The notes: a model not told the origin generated them from the sequence alone. A DNA stretch of 64,000 bases from Rhodococcus sp. (in: high G+C Gram-positive bacteria) (GCF_023264675.1 NZ_JAHFVG010000012.1:1-64000); one strand, 5' to 3'. Numbered from the stretch's first letter, positions 34,306 to 45,041 are shown. Numbers and translations are program-made.

Positions 34306-35196
34306 TCAGTGACCGACCGCCATCCGCAGTGCTTCGCCGACAGTGTTGTGCTCGAATGTGAACCCGGTGTCTTCCAGCACCTTCGGGATTGCTCTCGGTC
34401 CGGTCAGAATGGCCTCCTCGGCAAACTCTCCGATGACGATCCGCAGTGCGAACCCGGGAACTACCCAGGGCGCCGGCCTCTTGATGGCGCGGGACAGCGC
34501 GCTGTTGAACTGTGCGTTGGTCACCGGAGCAGGCCCGACCATGTTGACGGGGCCCGACACCGCGTCGTTCTCGATTCCGTGCACGATCGCCGCGATCTCG
34601 TCGTCGATGGAGATCCACGGAAAGTACTGACGGCCGCTGCCGAGCCTTCCGCCGAGTGCGAAGAGGTACAGCGGACGCAACTTGTCCATCATTCCGCCAC
34701 GGCGTGAGAGTACGACGCCACTGCGGAGGAGGATCGTACGCACGCCTGCCTCGGTCGCCGCCGCTGTGGCACCCTCCCAGTCCCGGCACACCTCGGCGAG
34801 AAAGCCTGATCCGACGGCACCCGATTCGTCCACCACTCGGTCGCCGGTGTCACCGTAATAGTTGATACCGCTTGCATTGACCAGCGTCGGTACGCCTGCG
34901 TCGGCGCACGCGTGCGCCAGCACTTCGGTCGGAGTGATTCGACTGTCGCGCACTTCCTGCTTGTATGCCCCCGACCACCGTTTGTCTCCGATTCCGACGC
35001 CGCACAGGTTGACGACGGCACCGGCATCACGCAATGCGCGGTCGCTCACCTCACCGGTGGGCGGATCCCACCGAAATTCGTCCGGGCCCGCCGGCGCGCG
35101 ACGGACCAACCTGACCACCTCGTGGCCTCTCCCTCGTAGGGACGCGACGAGCGCGGTGCCAATCAAACCCGAAGAACCTGCAATGACAACACGCAT
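34306..35196 (-). CDS. TIGR01777-type NAD(P)-binding epimerase-like protein
   Basis: A 296-residue atypical short-chain reductase-fold protein. The nucleotide-binding loop [18 protein letters not shown] starts at residue 3; [23 protein letters not shown] and [10 protein letters not shown] are the TIGR01777 landmarks. The last 45 residues match the DUF1731 tail. M. tuberculosis counterpart: Rv2216. The family is sometimes called SulA-like on weak grounds and the substrate is unknown. ATG 35196 has GAGGAGG upstream at 11 nt. It lies between the E2 gene and lipB. Confidence 0.88.
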   Translation of the reverse strand: MRVVIAGSSGLIGTALVASLRGRGHEVVRLVRRAPAGPDEFRWDPPTGEVSDRALRDAGAVVNLCGVGIGDKRWSGAYKQEVRDSRITPTEVLAHACADAGVPTLVNASGINYYGDTGDRVVDESGAVGSGFLAEVCRDWEGATAAATEAGVRTILLRSGVVLSRRGGMMDKLRPLYLFALGGRLGSGRQYFPWISIDDEIAAIVHGIENDAVSGPVNMVGPAPVTNAQFNSALSRAIKRPAPWVVPGFALRIVIGEFAEEAILTGPRAIPKVLEDTGFTFEHNTVGEALRMAVGH

Positions 35197-35223
35197 GAAT
35201 TCGACAGCCTCCTCGACAGGTTC

Positions 35224-35254
35224 GGGGCACCACCCGCATTGCGGATGGTGCCCC
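35224..35254 (-). terminator. Hairpin downstream of the E2 gene
   Basis: GGGGCACCA at 35224 pairs perfectly with TGGTGCCCC at 35246; inside, CCGCA and TGCGG pair around one base. The 31-nt hairpin lies 93 nt after the E2 stop and just before the Rv2216-like gene. The inner core is shared with the hairpin at 46557. Confidence 0.6.
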
Positions 35255-35346
35255 GACTGTGGTTCTACTCCCCGTTTGTCTTCAGGGCCCGGGTCGCACA
35301 TGTATCTGCAACCCAAGGGTACAGAGATGCACGAGTCCGGTTATGG

Positions 35347-37122
35347 CTAGATACCCAGATCTGCCTGGAACGACGCAACTTCCAGACGCTGCTTGATCGT
35401 GGTGAGGAATCGACCTGCATCGGCACCGTCGACCAAACGGTGGTCGTAGGTCAGTGGCAGGTAGACCATCGACCGAACACCGATGGACTCGTTGCCGTCG
35501 CTGTCCTTGAGCACGACCGGACGCTTGACGATCGCGCCCGTTCCCAGCATCGCCGCTTGCGGCGGAACCAGGATCGGGGTGTCGAACAAGGCGCCCTGGC
35601 TGCCGATGTTGGTGATGGTGAACGTGCCACCCGAGAGCTCGTCCGGCTTCAGCCCGCCCGTGCGCGCACGGTTGGCGATGTCGGCGATGGCGCGAGCCAA
35701 CCCTGCGAGGGACAGATCTCCCGCATTGTGGATGACGGGGGAGAGGAGACCCTGATCGGTGTCCACAGCGATGCCGAGGTGCACATCGGCGTGGTACGTG
35801 ATCTCTTTCTTGTCCTCGTCGATGCTGGCGTTGACGTTCGGATGCGCCTTGAGCGCCTCGACCACTGCCTTCGCGAAGAACGGCAGGTAGGTCAGGTTGA
35901 CGCCTTCGTTCTTCTGGAACGTCGACTTGGCCTTGGTGCGCAGAGCCGCGATCGTGGTGACGTCGACCTCGAAGGTCTGCGTGAGCTGCGCGGTGGTCTG
36001 CAGCGATTCGCGGGTCTTCTTGGCCGTGATCTGGCGAATTCGGTTGATCTTCTGCGTGGTCCCGCGCAGGTGTGCCAGCTCCGGTCGTACCCCGGCGGTG
36101 GCCGGAGCGGCAGGTGCCGACGCAGGTGCGGAAGCAGCAGCAGCGGCGGGCGCCTCGGCCGGAGCCTTCTTGGCTTCGGCGGCGGCGAGCACATCCTGCT
36201 TGCGGACGCGTCCACCGACTCCCGTGCCCTTGACCGTCGACAGGTCGACGTCGTTGTCGGCAGCGAGCTTCCGAACCAGCGGAGTGACGTAGGGGGTCGA
36301 GTCCCCCGACGGTGCCTTCGAGGCTTCTTGCTTGGGGGCTTCTTGCTTGGGGGCTTCCTTGGGCGCTTCGGCCTTCGGAGCTTCGGCCTTCGGGGCCTCC
36401 TGCTTGGGCGCTTCGGCCTTCGGAGCTTCGGCCTTCGGAGCTTCCGGCTCGGGTGCCGGTGCGGGCTTCTCGGGCTCGGGCGCCTTCTCTGCCGGTGCAC
36501 CCGAGCCGATGACGGCCAGCTGGCCACCAATCTCGACGGTGTCGTCTTCCTCGGCACTGATCTCGAGAAGGACTCCGGCGACAGGAGACGGAATCTCGGT
36601 GTCGACCTTGTCGGTCGAGACCTCGAGCAGCGGCTCGTCGACAGCGACCTCGTCGCCTACGGCCTTGAGCCAGCGGGTGACGGTTCCCTCGGTGACGGAT
36701 TCTCCGAGCTCGGGCATCTTGACCGGAGTTCCCGATCCGCTGGAATCGGACTTGGCGGCGGGGGCAGCCGCCGGAGTCTCTTCCTCTGCCTGTGGCTCGG
36801 GCTCTGCTGCGGGCGTCGGTTCCTCGGCAGCCGGCTCGGGCTCGGAAGCGGGTTCGGGCTCCGCTGCGGGCGCAGACTCTTCGCCTGCTTCACCGATCTG
36901 AGCGAGCTCGCCGCCGATGTCGACTGTGTCGTCTTCCTGGGCCACGATCTTCGTCAGAACGCCAGCAACAGGGGACGGGATTTCGGTGTCGACCTTGTCG
37001 GTCGATACTTCGAGCAACGGTTCGTCGACCTCGACGGTGTCGCCCTCCTGTTTGAGCCACCTCGTGACAGTTCCCTCGGTGACGCTCTCACCAAGAGCTG
37101 GCATCTGGACGGAGAAGGCCAT
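35347..37122 (-). CDS. sucB: Dihydrolipoamide acyltransferase (E2 of 2-oxoacid dehydrogenase)
   Basis: A 591-residue E2 protein. Two lipoyl domains lie at residues 2-76 and 133-206, each with the lipoylated lysine in STDKVDTE (Lys43, Lys172). A flexible linker at about 226-268 is built of repeated [10 protein letters not shown] units. The E3-binding domain is at 278-316 ([20 protein letters not shown]) and the catalytic domain from about 350 to the end carries [15 protein letters not shown]. The rhodococcal name is sucB; the M. tuberculosis counterpart Rv2215 (DlaT) serves pyruvate dehydrogenase, so the physiological complex is uncertain. GAGGAG precedes ATG 37122. Confidence 0.93.
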   Translation of the reverse strand: MAFSVQMPALGESVTEGTVTRWLKQEGDTVEVDEPLLEVSTDKVDTEIPSPVAGVLTKIVAQEDDTVDIGGELAQIGEAGEESAPAAEPEPASEPEPAAEEPTPAAEPEPQAEEETPAAAPAAKSDSSGSGTPVKMPELGESVTEGTVTRWLKAVGDEVAVDEPLLEVSTDKVDTEIPSPVAGVLLEISAEEDDTVEIGGQLAVIGSGAPAEKAPEPEKPAPAPEPEAPKAEAPKAEAPKQEAPKAEAPKAEAPKEAPKQEAPKQEASKAPSGDSTPYVTPLVRKLAADNDVDLSTVKGTGVGGRVRKQDVLAAAEAKKAPAEAPAAAAASAPASAPAAPATAGVRPELAHLRGTTQKINRIRQITAKKTRESLQTTAQLTQTFEVDVTTIAALRTKAKSTFQKNEGVNLTYLPFFAKAVVEALKAHPNVNASIDEDKKEITYHADVHLGIAVDTDQGLLSPVIHNAGDLSLAGLARAIADIANRARTGGLKPDELSGGTFTITNIGSQGALFDTPILVPPQAAMLGTGAIVKRPVVLKDSDGNESIGVRSMVYLPLTYDHRLVDGADAGRFLTTIKQRLEVASFQADLGI

Positions 37123-37535
37123 GTCTGTTGACTCCTCGACAGTTGTGTGCGGGTAAATTCAGTTCTTACGACTTGTGGTCGAAGACCATTGTGTTGGTGT
37201 TGACCATTGTGCTGGCGTTGCAAGGTTCGCGGACGATACTTGCGTTAATTGCGACCATCGGCGCGATGGACGTCCGCGGTACAGGCGTCCCGGCGTCGCT
37301 TGTCGAAACGGCGATCCACGATCCACGGTTCATCACAGCAGACACGTAGGCGCCCTTTCTTCGGCGATCGGCAATCTTTCTCGACAACGAGAGAGTTGAA
37401 CCCTCTACCTTCATCCTTCCATCTCCGGACTCGCTGCGTTCCCCGAGGGTTGCTGTGGTGCTGGCAAACTGGTGAGTAACGCCGGAACGGGCTAGCACGA
37501 CGTCAGTGACACGCACCGACGACAGGAGTCAAGCA
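37123..37535. other. 413-bp divergent intergenic region without a supported gene
   Basis: It separates the E2 gene from the hypothetical at 37536. It contains an 18-bp tandem duplication (37185-37220). Short frames on both strands lack ribosome-binding sites and coding bias. It must hold the promoters for both flanking genes, but no clear hexamer pair could be fixed. Confidence 0.5.
37185..37220. repeat. 18-bp tandem duplication
   Basis: ACCATTGTGTTGGTGTTG at 37185-37202 is followed directly by ACCATTGTGCTGGCGTTG at 37203-37220, 16 of 18 positions identical. It lies about 65-100 bp upstream of the E2 gene start. Confidence 0.8.
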
Positions 37536-37868
37536 GTGGGCTTGTTCGATCGCTTCGCGCGACGCAGCGGCAAAGGTAGAGGCGCCAAGGAAGGTTCGAC
37601 GGCGCAGTACCTGGCCGATTGGACCGTGGCGCGCATCGGTGTCGAGGCGTACGTCGAACCCAAAACCACAGTGACCCCTGTCACGGTGGTTCTCGTCGCC
37701 AACGACGGCGAGTGGACCAGACGCGCCGTCGACGAGCGAAGTCTCCGCAAGCTGGGGCCGGATCTGAAGATTCCTGTCTACGACGTACGCAAGACGCGCT
37801 ATCCCCAGCGGATGCGGGACTACGACGCTCGGCAGAAGATACTGCGGCGTCGAGCAGAAGGTATGTAG
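37536..37868 (+). CDS. Conserved hypothetical basic protein
   Basis: A 110-residue protein of basic character. It starts V-G-L-F-D-R-F with a basic N-terminus (RRSGKGRGAKEG), has a central predicted beta-rich part (VEPKTTVTPVTVVLVANDGEWTRR in two strands) and ends with a strongly basic helix (QKILRRRAEGM). No membrane segment or recognised motif. GTG 37536 has AGGAG 8 nt upstream, a clear ribosome-binding site. It is divergent from the E2 gene and convergent with pepA, separated by a perfect palindrome. I do not recognise the family. Confidence 0.7.
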   Translation: MGLFDRFARRSGKGRGAKEGSTAQYLADWTVARIGVEAYVEPKTTVTPVTVVLVANDGEWTRRAVDERSLRKLGPDLKIPVYDVRKTRYPQRMRDYDARQKILRRRAEGM

Positions 37869-37892
37869 CTCGCGAGTCGAGAAACTTCGCCC

Positions 37893-37926
37893 GTTCCTCG
37901 CATACGCACGTGCGTATGCGAGGAAC
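37893..37926. terminator. Perfect 34-bp palindrome, bidirectional terminator
   Basis: GTTCCTCGCATACGCAC and its exact reverse complement abut without a spacer (17-bp stem). It lies between the convergent hypothetical gene at 37536 and pepA. CTTC and GAAG flank the stem and could extend it. Confidence 0.8.
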
Positions 37927-37952
37927 TGAAGCGGCTCGACCCGTGTGCGGCT

Positions 37953-39467
37953 CTAGCCGTTTTCTACGATGTCCTCGAGAACGGCGAACATCGTGCGCAC
38001 CGGCACCCCGGTTCCGCCCTTGCCGATGTAGCCGAACGGGCCGCCGGTGTTGTAGGCGGGACCGGCGACGTCGATGTGTGCCCACTCGACGCCCTCGGCG
38101 ACGAACTCCTTCAGGAACAGTGCGGCGGCGAGCATGCCTCCTGCGCGTCCGTTGGTGACGTTCGCCAGATCGGCGACCTTGGAGTCGAGTTCGCGGCGAA
38201 TCTCGCCGGGAAGCGGCATGGCCCAACCACCCTCGCCGACGGACTGTGAGATCTGCGCTACCCGGTCACGGAACTCGTCCGTGCCCATCACTCCTGGCGT
38301 CCGGTTGCCCAGCGCGACAACTTGTGCGCCCGTCAGCGTCGCGGTGTCGATGAGGTAGTCGGGATCGTCCTCGCACGCCCGAACCATGGCGTCTGCGAGT
38401 ACCAGTCGGCCTTCGGCGTCGGTGTTGATGACTTCGACGGTGATTCCGCCGTACTGGGTCAGCACGTCGCCCGGGCGTTGCGCCGTTCCCGACGGCATGT
38501 TCTCGGCCATCGGAACCGTTGCGACGACGTCGAGTGGCAGGCCGACCTTGGCCGCCAGGATCACCGTCGCGATGACCGCGGCCGCGCCTGCCATGTCCGA
38601 TGTCATGTTCTCCATACCCGCGGCAGGCTTGATCGAGATGCCGCCGGTGTCGAAGGTGATGCCTTTACCGACGAGCGCAACCTTCTTCGATTTGCGCTTG
38701 CCGCCGGAATGCGTCAGCCGCACCAGGCGTGGCAGCCGTGAGGATCCTTTGCCGACACCGTGAATTCCGCCGTAGCCGCCCTTCTCCAGAGCCTTGTCGT
38801 CGAGAATCTGCACGCTCAGACCAGCAGCGGTTCCGAGTTCCTTCGCGCGCGCCGCGAACTCCTCGGGGTACAGATGGCTCGGGGGAGTGTTGACGAAATC
38901 GCGTGCGATGGCGACCGATTCCGCGACGGCGATGGATCGTGCCAGTTCGGCTTTCGGCTCGCGGGCACGCACATTCGACACCAGCAGTTCCACGCGGCCG
39001 AGGGGTCCGGCGTCGGGACCCGGCGCCGAAAGCGCTGACTTGAACTCGGTGAACGTGTATGCGCCGAGGAAGAAACCTTCGGCGGCTGCGCCGAGATCGA
39101 GAGCAGACAAAGTCGTTGCGGCAGTTGCCGTTCCCGACAACGAACGTGCGGCAGTGCCCGCGGATCGCCTGATCCGCTCGGTGTCGATGTCGGCGGACTT
39201 GCCGAGACCGACGGCCACGACGCTGGCGACAGCCACGGCAGCCGGGGCCGGGATCCGCGTCAGCTCGTCGGCTTTGCCGGTAGCACCGACGGCCTCGAAT
39301 GCGTCGAGGAGTTCCGAGGCGACCGCATCGGGGATGTCGTCGGTGACGACGAGTTCGAGCCCGTCCTCGCTGGTGCTCAACGCCACGACGAGGACATCGA
39401 CGTTCTTGCCGATGCGGCCGGCCAGCACCAGCTCCGGTCCGAGGGTGCGGGGGGAAGTCGAAGGCAC
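37953..39467 (-). CDS. pepA: Leucyl aminopeptidase (M17 family)
   Basis: A 504-residue M17 peptidase. The N-terminal 165 residues form the variable domain. The catalytic domain carries the zinc ligands and catalytic residues in [28 protein letters not shown] and [16 protein letters not shown] 39467 is chosen because AGGAG lies 8 nt upstream; an ATG further upstream lacks a ribosome-binding site. M. tuberculosis counterpart: Rv2213 (pepB). It is divergent from gcvT across a 95-bp spacer. Confidence 0.93.
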   Translation of the reverse strand: MPSTSPRTLGPELVLAGRIGKNVDVLVVALSTSEDGLELVVTDDIPDAVASELLDAFEAVGATGKADELTRIPAPAAVAVASVVAVGLGKSADIDTERIRRSAGTAARSLSGTATAATTLSALDLGAAAEGFFLGAYTFTEFKSALSAPGPDAGPLGRVELLVSNVRAREPKAELARSIAVAESVAIARDFVNTPPSHLYPEEFAARAKELGTAAGLSVQILDDKALEKGGYGGIHGVGKGSSRLPRLVRLTHSGGKRKSKKVALVGKGITFDTGGISIKPAAGMENMTSDMAGAAAVIATVILAAKVGLPLDVVATVPMAENMPSGTAQRPGDVLTQYGGITVEVINTDAEGRLVLADAMVRACEDDPDYLIDTATLTGAQVVALGNRTPGVMGTDEFRDRVAQISQSVGEGGWAMPLPGEIRRELDSKVADLANVTNGRAGGMLAAALFLKEFVAEGVEWAHIDVAGPAYNTGGPFGYIGKGGTGVPVRTMFAVLEDIVENG

Positions 39468-39548
39468 GGGGCAGCTCCTACAGGTTGGATCGATTGTGTC
39501 GGTCGTATCCGATCGTAGTGACACCGGCACCAGGTGCCTGCGGTCCGC

Positions 39549-39554
39549 TAGCGT
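39549..39554 (+). promoter_or_regulatory. Candidate -10 of leaderless gcvT transcript
   Basis: TAGCGT lies 8 nt before ATG 39563 in the pepA/gcvT divergent spacer. Confidence 0.4.
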
Positions 39555-39562
39555 TGACGCCC

Positions 39563-40663
39563 ATGAGTGAAGACGAACTTGTTCGCGGGCCCGTCCACAA
39601 CCTCCATGTCGAGCTGGGGGCGACCTTCGCTCCGTTCGGTGGCTGGGAAATGCCGGTGTCCTACGCGGGGGTCGTCGCCGAGCACAAGGCCGTCCGCGAA
39701 ACGGTCGGGGTGTTCGACGTCAGCCACCTGGGCAAGGCACTCGTCAGTGGCGACGGTGCTGCGGAATTCGTGAACTCTGCCTTCACCAACGATCTCGGCC
39801 GCATCGGTCCCGGCAAAGCGCAATACACGCTGTGTTGCACTGAATCCGGCGGAGTCGTGGACGACCTGATCGCCTACTACGTGTCCGAGGACGAGGTATT
39901 TCTCGTGCCGAACGCCGCCAACACCGCCGACGTCGTGGCGGCCTTGGCGGCGAAGGCGCCCGCGGGCGTGACCGTCGTCGATCAGCATCGTGAATTCGGT
40001 GTACTCGCAGTGCAGGGCCCGGGTTCGAGGGCGGTGGTGCAGGCCCTCGGCCTGCCCGTCGACATGGAGTACATGGCATTTCAGGACGCGACCTGGAACG
40101 GCGTCGCCGTTCGCGTGTGCCGCACCGGATACACCGGTGAACACGGCTACGAGTTGATCCCGGCCTGGGCCGACGCCGAACCTCTGTTTCGTGCGCTCGT
40201 CGAGCTGGTTCGCGGCGCGGGCGGGCAGGTGGCCGGGTTGGGTGCTCGTGACACGCTGCGCACCGAGATGGGTTACCCACTGCACGGCCACGAGCTCTCG
40301 CTCGACATCTCCCCGTTGCAGGCTCGCTGTGGCTGGGCGATCGGCTGGAAGAAAGACGGTTTCTGGGGCCGGGAGGCCCTGGCAGCCGAAAAGGAGGCTG
40401 GGCCTGCGCGAGTGCTTCGCGGCGTGAAGGCACTCGATCGTGGAGTTCTGCGTCAGGGACTGGCGGTGCAGCGCGACGGCGTATCCATCGGAACCACGAC
40501 GTCCGGGACCTTTTCTCCGTCGCTCGGAATCGGGATCGCGCTCGCGCTCGTCGATGCTTCTTCCGGGGTCGCCCCAGGTGACGCGGTGGAGGTCGACGTC
40601 CGCGGACGTGCACTGAAATGCGAGATCGTAGCTCCTCCGTTCGTCTCGGTGAACACCAAGTGA
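39563..40663 (+). CDS. gcvT: Glycine cleavage system T protein (aminomethyltransferase)
   Basis: A 366-residue T protein, which transfers the aminomethyl carbon from lipoylated H protein to tetrahydrofolate. Visible features are [54 protein letters not shown] (folate-binding region) and [20 protein letters not shown]. Other glycine cleavage genes are not in the window. The lipoate for H protein would come from LipA/LipB at 32-34 kb. M. tuberculosis counterpart: Rv2211c; ilvE follows here as there. Confidence 0.95.
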   Translation: MSEDELVRGPVHNLHVELGATFAPFGGWEMPVSYAGVVAEHKAVRETVGVFDVSHLGKALVSGDGAAEFVNSAFTNDLGRIGPGKAQYTLCCTESGGVVDDLIAYYVSEDEVFLVPNAANTADVVAALAAKAPAGVTVVDQHREFGVLAVQGPGSRAVVQALGLPVDMEYMAFQDATWNGVAVRVCRTGYTGEHGYELIPAWADAEPLFRALVELVRGAGGQVAGLGARDTLRTEMGYPLHGHELSLDISPLQARCGWAIGWKKDGFWGREALAAEKEAGPARVLRGVKALDRGVLRQGLAVQRDGVSIGTTTSGTFSPSLGIGIALALVDASSGVAPGDAVEVDVRGRALKCEIVAPPFVSVNTK

Positions 40664-40683
40664 GCAGCGTTACCGGCGTTGGA

Positions 40684-40689
40684 TAAGAT
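40684..40689 (+). promoter_or_regulatory. Candidate -10 of leaderless ilvE transcript
   Basis: TAAGAT lies exactly 7 nt before ATG 40697. It indicates ilvE has its own promoter in the 33-bp gap after gcvT. Confidence 0.6.
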
Positions 40690-40696
40690 TCTCTTC

Positions 40697-41800
40697 ATGA
40701 CTGGCGTTCCCGAATTCACCCGTGTGCAGCATCCGTCTCCGGCACCGACGGAGGCAAGGGAGGCGGTACTGGCCGCGCCGGGCTTCGGGAAGTTCTTCAC
40801 CGATCACATGGCGATCATCGACTACACCTCCGACAAAGGGTGGTACGACGCGACGGTCACCCCGTACGCGCCCATCGAACTCGACCCGGCTGCGATGGTC
40901 CTTCACTACGGTCAGGCGATCTTCGAAGGCCTCAAGGTCTACCGCCAACCCAACGGAGAGTTCGCGTCGTTCCGGGTGAGCTCCAACGCCGAGCGTTTTC
41001 AGACGTCCGCACGACGATTGGCGATGCCCGAGCTACCGTCCGAATTGTTCGTGTCCTCGATCGAACAGTTGCTCGCCGTCGACCATCACTGGGTCCCGGA
41101 AGCCGGAGGCGAGGACGCACTGTATCTGCGTCCCTTCATGTTCTCCACCGAGGCCGGTCTCGGGGTCCGGCCGGCTAATGCCTACCGTTACATGCTCATT
41201 GCCTCGCCTGCGGGTGCCTACTTTCCTCGTGGTGTGAAGCCTGTCAGCGTGTGGCTCTCGACCGAGTACGTGCGCGCAGCCCCGGGCGGAACCGGCGCGG
41301 CGAAGTTCGCCGGCAACTACGCGGCATCGCTTCTCGCCCAAGCTCAGGCGAGCGACCAAGGTTGCGATCAGGTGGTGTGGCTCGATGGCATCGAGCGCCG
41401 CTATGTCGAGGAGATGGGCGGAATGAACCTGTTCTTCGTCTTCGGTTCCGGCTCGGACGCACGCTTGGTGACGCCGTCGTTGTCGGGGTCGCTCCTACCA
41501 GGAATCACGCGGGATTCATTGCTGGCGTTGGCGACCGATTCCGGTATCCCGGTCGAAGAACGTCGTATCTCCACCGACGAATGGCAGAAGAAGGCCGAGT
41601 CGGGCGAGATCACCGAGGTGTTCGCCTGCGGAACCGCGGCGGTGATCACCCCGGTGGGCAGCGTGAAGTCCGCCGACGGTGAGTTCACCATCGCCGACGG
41701 CGAACCGGGTGAGATCACCCTGGCGCTGCGCGACACGTTGACCGGGATTCAGCGCGGTACTTTCGCCGACACCCATGGTTGGATGACCACGCTCGGCTGA
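40697..41800 (+). CDS. ilvE: Branched-chain-amino-acid aminotransferase
   Basis: A 367-residue fold-type IV PLP enzyme, last step of Ile, Leu and Val synthesis and first step of their breakdown. Motifs are [25 protein letters not shown], the PLP lysine in [27 protein letters not shown] and [11 protein letters not shown]. The length matches class II BCATs. ATG 40697 follows TAAGAT by 7 nt, so the message is probably leaderless. It converges with the cobS operon, 38 nt away. Confidence 0.96.
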   Translation: MTGVPEFTRVQHPSPAPTEAREAVLAAPGFGKFFTDHMAIIDYTSDKGWYDATVTPYAPIELDPAAMVLHYGQAIFEGLKVYRQPNGEFASFRVSSNAERFQTSARRLAMPELPSELFVSSIEQLLAVDHHWVPEAGGEDALYLRPFMFSTEAGLGVRPANAYRYMLIASPAGAYFPRGVKPVSVWLSTEYVRAAPGGTGAAKFAGNYAASLLAQAQASDQGCDQVVWLDGIERRYVEEMGGMNLFFVFGSGSDARLVTPSLSGSLLPGITRDSLLALATDSGIPVEERRISTDEWQKKAESGEITEVFACGTAAVITPVGSVKSADGEFTIADGEPGEITLALRDTLTGIQRGTFADTHGWMTTLG

Positions 41801-41838
41801 TCGGCTGCGCTCTCTTCCGATTCGTCGGCGGCTGAAAG

Positions 41839-42591
41839 TCAACGACCGAGTAGGAAACCGACTACGACGACCGAGGTGGTCGTTTCCACCACCGCTCCCA
41901 AGACGTCACCACTGATCCCGCCGAATCGGCGGCAGCAGTGGTGTACGAAGAGTGCTCCGCCGGCGAGGGCGACGGCCATCACGATCGGCCCCTGCCACCA
42001 TCGATCGTGTACCGCGAGGATCGACGCGGCGACTGCGCACACCAACCAGACTGCGACGACCCACAGAGCCTGCGTCCCCGCGACGAGTGCGCCGAACCCG
42101 CGCTCGGTTGCCGCCGACACGCCACGGCGGCACGCGAGAACCACGGCTACGCGTCCGGCGGCGACGGCAAGCACAATCGCGGCCCAGGATCCGTTCTCGG
42201 CCAATGCGCCGAAACCTGTTGCCTGGATGGCGAGTACGAGTGCGATGGCGGCGACACCGAACGGACCGGCGCTACCGGACAGCATCACTTCACGTGCACG
42301 CTCGGGTGGGCCGTAGCAACCGAGTCCGTCCGCCGTGTCCGCGAGGCCGTCGATGTGCATGCCGCGTGTCAGAAGCGCCAGAGTTCCGACGGCGAGAAAC
42401 CCGGCGAGCATCCCGCTGAGCGACAGAGCCGTCGAACACCACAGCACGAACACCGATACGGCGCCGAGGAAGACGCCGACAAGGGGAGTGGCGGCGATCG
42501 CTCGGCCCGCCTCGGGGCGACCGATGTCCTGTGGCCCCCGCACCGGCACGACGGTCAGCCACGACAACGCGAGCCGGGGACCGACCAGCAT
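41839..42591 (-). CDS. cobS: Adenosylcobinamide-GDP ribazoletransferase (cobalamin synthase)
   Basis: A 250-residue polytopic membrane enzyme joining alpha-ribazole to adenosylcobinamide-GDP. The CobS signature TRGMHIDGLADTADGLG lies near residue 80, followed by MLSGSAGPFGVAAIAL. About six or seven hydrophobic segments follow. ATG 42591 lies 2 nt past the cobT stop; a TTG at 42597 is possible. It is the last gene of the operon DUF3043-cobU-cobT-cobS. Only cobS and cobT are in this place in M. tuberculosis. Confidence 0.93.
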   Translation of the reverse strand: MLVGPRLALSWLTVVPVRGPQDIGRPEAGRAIAATPLVGVFLGAVSVFVLWCSTALSLSGMLAGFLAVGTLALLTRGMHIDGLADTADGLGCYGPPERAREVMLSGSAGPFGVAAIALVLAIQATGFGALAENGSWAAIVLAVAAGRVAVVLACRRGVSAATERGFGALVAGTQALWVVAVWLVCAVAASILAVHDRWWQGPIVMAVALAGGALFVHHCCRRFGGISGDVLGAVVETTTSVVVVGFLLGR

Positions 42592-42593
42592 GG

Positions 42594-43673
42594 TCAATGC
42601 TCGGCGGTCTCGGTGCTGACGCCTGCATCCGAGAACGTCGACATGTTCGTCAGCGTTGCAATCGCAGCGTGGACCAGTGGCAATGCGGCGAGCGCGCCCG
42701 AGCCTTCGCCGAGGCGCATATCGAGTTCGAGGAGAGGCTCGATTCTCAGATGGCGCAACGCAATCGAGTGTGCGGGTTCGGTGGAGCGGTGCCCGGCGAT
42801 CCACCATTCGCGGGCTCCGCGAGCAGACTCCTCGGCGACGAGTGCGGCAGCAGTGACCACCAGTCCGTCCAGGATGACCGGAGTTCTACGGTGTGCGGCC
42901 TGCGCGAGAAATCCGGCCATCGCTGCCAGATCCGCGCCGCCGGCGACACGAAGCAGCGCAACCGGATCCTTCACCACCGGACGGGCGCGCCGCATGGCAT
43001 CGCGAATCGCCGCTGTCTTGCGGCTCCAGCCGGCGTCGTCGACGCCGGTACCGCGGCCGACTGCGGCCACCGGTTCGGTGTCGGTCAGCGCGGCGATCAA
43101 TGCCGTTGCCGGAGTGGTGTTTCCGATGCCCATGTCGCCGGCGATCAGCAGGTCGGCGCCCGCGTCCACTTCTTCGTCGGCGATTGCTGCGCCTGCACCG
43201 ATTGCTGCGAGAACTTCGTCCTCGGTCAAGGCGTCCTCACGGTCGATGGATCCGCTCGACTTCCTGATCTTGTGCGTACTGATGGACGGATCGGTGTCGG
43301 CGGCCACCGCGATGTCGACCACTCGAACCGAGGCGCCGGCGGTGTGCGCCAATGCGTTCACCGCGGCCCCTCCGGCGAGGAAGTTGGCGACCATCTGGCC
43401 GGTGACCTCGCTCGGATACGCCGACACCCCATGTGCTGCAACGCCGTGATCACCGGCGAATACGACAACCCGTGGCCGTTTCAGCGGTGCAGGAGGGCAG
43501 CGATCCTGGCATGCTGCGATCCATTCGCCGATGCCTTCGAGGGTGCCGAGACTACCGGCAGGTTTGGTGAGGGTCCGCTGGCGTTCCGACGCCTGAACGC
43601 GTGCGTCGGCCGAGGGCGGCGCTACCGGGTGCAGGGACGCGGGAATCTCGGTCGGCTCGGAAATCTCTGTCAC
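42594..43673 (-). CDS. cobT: Nicotinate-nucleotide-dimethylbenzimidazole phosphoribosyltransferase
   Basis: A 359-residue CobT, which makes alpha-ribazole phosphate from dimethylbenzimidazole and nicotinate mononucleotide. Signatures are [52 protein letters not shown], and the C-terminal HRSTEPAH and [17 protein letters not shown] containing the catalytic glutamate. GTG 43673 is chosen with AAGGT 8 nt upstream. It follows cobU by 11 nt. The product feeds CobS directly, and the phosphatase step is provided by the RNase H fusion at 10.1 kb. Confidence 0.95.
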   Translation of the reverse strand: MTEISEPTEIPASLHPVAPPSADARVQASERQRTLTKPAGSLGTLEGIGEWIAACQDRCPPAPLKRPRVVVFAGDHGVAAHGVSAYPSEVTGQMVANFLAGGAAVNALAHTAGASVRVVDIAVAADTDPSISTHKIRKSSGSIDREDALTEDEVLAAIGAGAAIADEEVDAGADLLIAGDMGIGNTTPATALIAALTDTEPVAAVGRGTGVDDAGWSRKTAAIRDAMRRARPVVKDPVALLRVAGGADLAAMAGFLAQAAHRRTPVILDGLVVTAAALVAEESARGAREWWIAGHRSTEPAHSIALRHLRIEPLLELDMRLGEGSGALAALPLVHAAIATLTNMSTFSDAGVSTETAEH

Positions 43674-43684
43674 TGCATGACCTT

Positions 43685-44254
43685 TCACGGCGTGAAGTCT
43701 TGGGAGTTCATCGATGCGGCGACGCTCTTGAGTGTCACCGGTAAACCTGCGACGACGAGCACCACGTCGTCGCACACCGCAGCAAGTCGTCCGTTGAGAA
43801 CTCCGAGCTCGTCACGGAACAGTCGTCCGGATCTGGTTTCGGGAACGATGCTCAGTCCCACTTCGGGACTGACCATCACGAGGCGGTGATCGCACCGCCG
43901 AACCGCGTCGACGAGTTCGTCGACCACCGGGGCCACCGTACCGCGGGGGGCGTCCCAGGCGGCCAGATCGTCGAGCACGCCCGTCAGCCAGGTCCCGAGA
44001 TCGTCGACGATCGTGACGCCGTCGCCGCGGAGGATGGTGTGCGATAGGTCGGCCGAGCTCTCGACCGTCGTCCATTCCGTTGGGCGACGACGACGGTGAT
44101 CGTCGATGCGAGCGTCCCAGTCGGCGTCGGCCGGGTCACGGCGACCTGTCGCCACGTATCTGACAGAACCAGCCATGCCGACGAGTGCTTCGGCATGGCT
44201 GGACTTGCCTGACCGTGCACCCCCGAGAACGAGGGTGCGCAGCGGCAGGGTCAC
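43685..44254 (-). CDS. cobU: Adenosylcobinamide kinase/guanylyltransferase
   Basis: A 189-residue CobU/CobP with P-loop [16 protein letters not shown] at residues 8-23, then [15 protein letters not shown] and [13 protein letters not shown] containing the guanylylated histidine region. It phosphorylates and then guanylylates adenosylcobinamide. GTG 44254 lies 16 nt after the stop of the DUF3043 gene; ribosome-binding site is weak. In M. tuberculosis cobU (Rv0254c) is elsewhere, so its place here next to cobT and cobS differs. Confidence 0.93.
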   Translation of the reverse strand: MTLPLRTLVLGGARSGKSSHAEALVGMAGSVRYVATGRRDPADADWDARIDDHRRRRPTEWTTVESSADLSHTILRGDGVTIVDDLGTWLTGVLDDLAAWDAPRGTVAPVVDELVDAVRRCDHRLVMVSPEVGLSIVPETRSGRLFRDELGVLNGRLAAVCDDVVLVVAGLPVTLKSVAASMNSQDFTP

Positions 44255-44270
44255 GGATTTCGGGCCCGAC

Positions 44271-44927
44271 TCAGGCAGCCGCGCCGCGTGCCACCTGTGG
44301 CTTGGGTGCACGCATCTTGCGCAGCTGCGACGCGCGCACGAAGGCGTACCAGCCCAGTTTGAAGCCGCCATCCGGTGTGTCGGGGAATCGCTCGCGGACT
44401 CGGTTGTTGATCTGGCGTCCGATGTAGACGCCCTCGATGACCATGAACAGCATCATGACGAACATGGCAAGTGTCACGAACGCCTGCACGGCCGGACTGA
44501 GGAACAACGCGAAGATCAGCAGCAATGCCAACGGCATGAAGAGACCGACGAGGTTGCGGCGAGCATCGACGAGATCACGGGCGAACGCGCGCACCGGACC
44601 CTTGTCGCGGGGGAGGAGGTATTTGTCCTCGCCTGCGAGCATCCGTTCGCGGCGTTCCGACGAGGCAGCACGACGTTCGGCGGAGGCCTGCTTGCGGTCG
44701 TCCTTGGAGCCGCGGTTGGCTTTGCGCCGCTCGCGTGCTTCCTTGCCGGTCATCGGCGGCGGAGCAACCGGGCCACGGCGCCGCGATTCTGCCTCACGCC
44801 GTTTCGGCGTGGGGCGGCCCTTGCCGACGGACTCGATCGGCGGGCTCTCGATGGGTGCAGGAGACTCGACGGACTTCGAATCGTCTCCGTCCGAATTGTC
44901 AGAGTTTCCGCGGCGTAGCAACTTCAC
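44271..44927 (-). CDS. DUF3043 domain membrane protein
   Basis: A 218-residue protein. Residues 1-100 are hydrophilic and highly charged with repeated Arg/Lys/Glu runs (KEARERRKANRGSKDDRKQA). Two adjacent membrane helices lie near 128-148 and 150-170 (LVGLFMPLALLLIFALFLS, then FVTLAMFVMMLFMVI), and a basic tail of 40 residues follows. It matches M. tuberculosis Rv2206, next to cobT there as well. Function unknown. TAGCCT lies 6 nt before GTG 44927; GAGAGG directly before the start is too close to act as a normal ribosome-binding site. Confidence 0.83.
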   Translation of the reverse strand: MKLLRRGNSDNSDGDDSKSVESPAPIESPPIESVGKGRPTPKRREAESRRRGPVAPPPMTGKEARERRKANRGSKDDRKQASAERRAASSERRERMLAGEDKYLLPRDKGPVRAFARDLVDARRNLVGLFMPLALLLIFALFLSPAVQAFVTLAMFVMMLFMVIEGVYIGRQINNRVRERFPDTPDGGFKLGWYAFVRASQLRKMRAPKPQVARGAAA

Positions 44928-44933
44928 CCTCTC

Positions 44934-44939
44934 AGGCTA
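44934..44939 (-). promoter_or_regulatory. Candidate -10 for the DUF3043-cobUTS operon
   Basis: TAGCCT on the minus strand lies 6 nt before GTG 44927. No cobalamin riboswitch can fit between this hexamer and the start codon. Confidence 0.4.
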
Positions 44940-45028
44940 TGGGATGGCGGCCGATAGTTGAACACCGGCCACGTCGAAGGGGCTGCCCGGGTCCTCGCGC
45001 TCGGCGTGCCGTGCGCAGAACGCGGCCC

Positions 45029-45034
45029 TAGACT
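45029..45034 (+). promoter_or_regulatory. Candidate -10 of leaderless glycerate kinase transcript
   Basis: TAGACT lies exactly 7 nt before ATG 45042. Confidence 0.55.
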
Positions 45035-45041
45035 TCACACG

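Noticed and set aside
35239-37131. A 630-codon open frame antisense to the E2 gene
   Set aside because: It is a shadow of the Ala/Pro/Glu-rich E2 coding sequence; the minus-strand protein has complete lipoyl, E3-binding and catalytic domains.
37166-37516. Possible minus-strand gene in the E2 upstream region
   Set aside because: No ribosome-binding site, no motif and poor coding bias; it would cover the promoter region.
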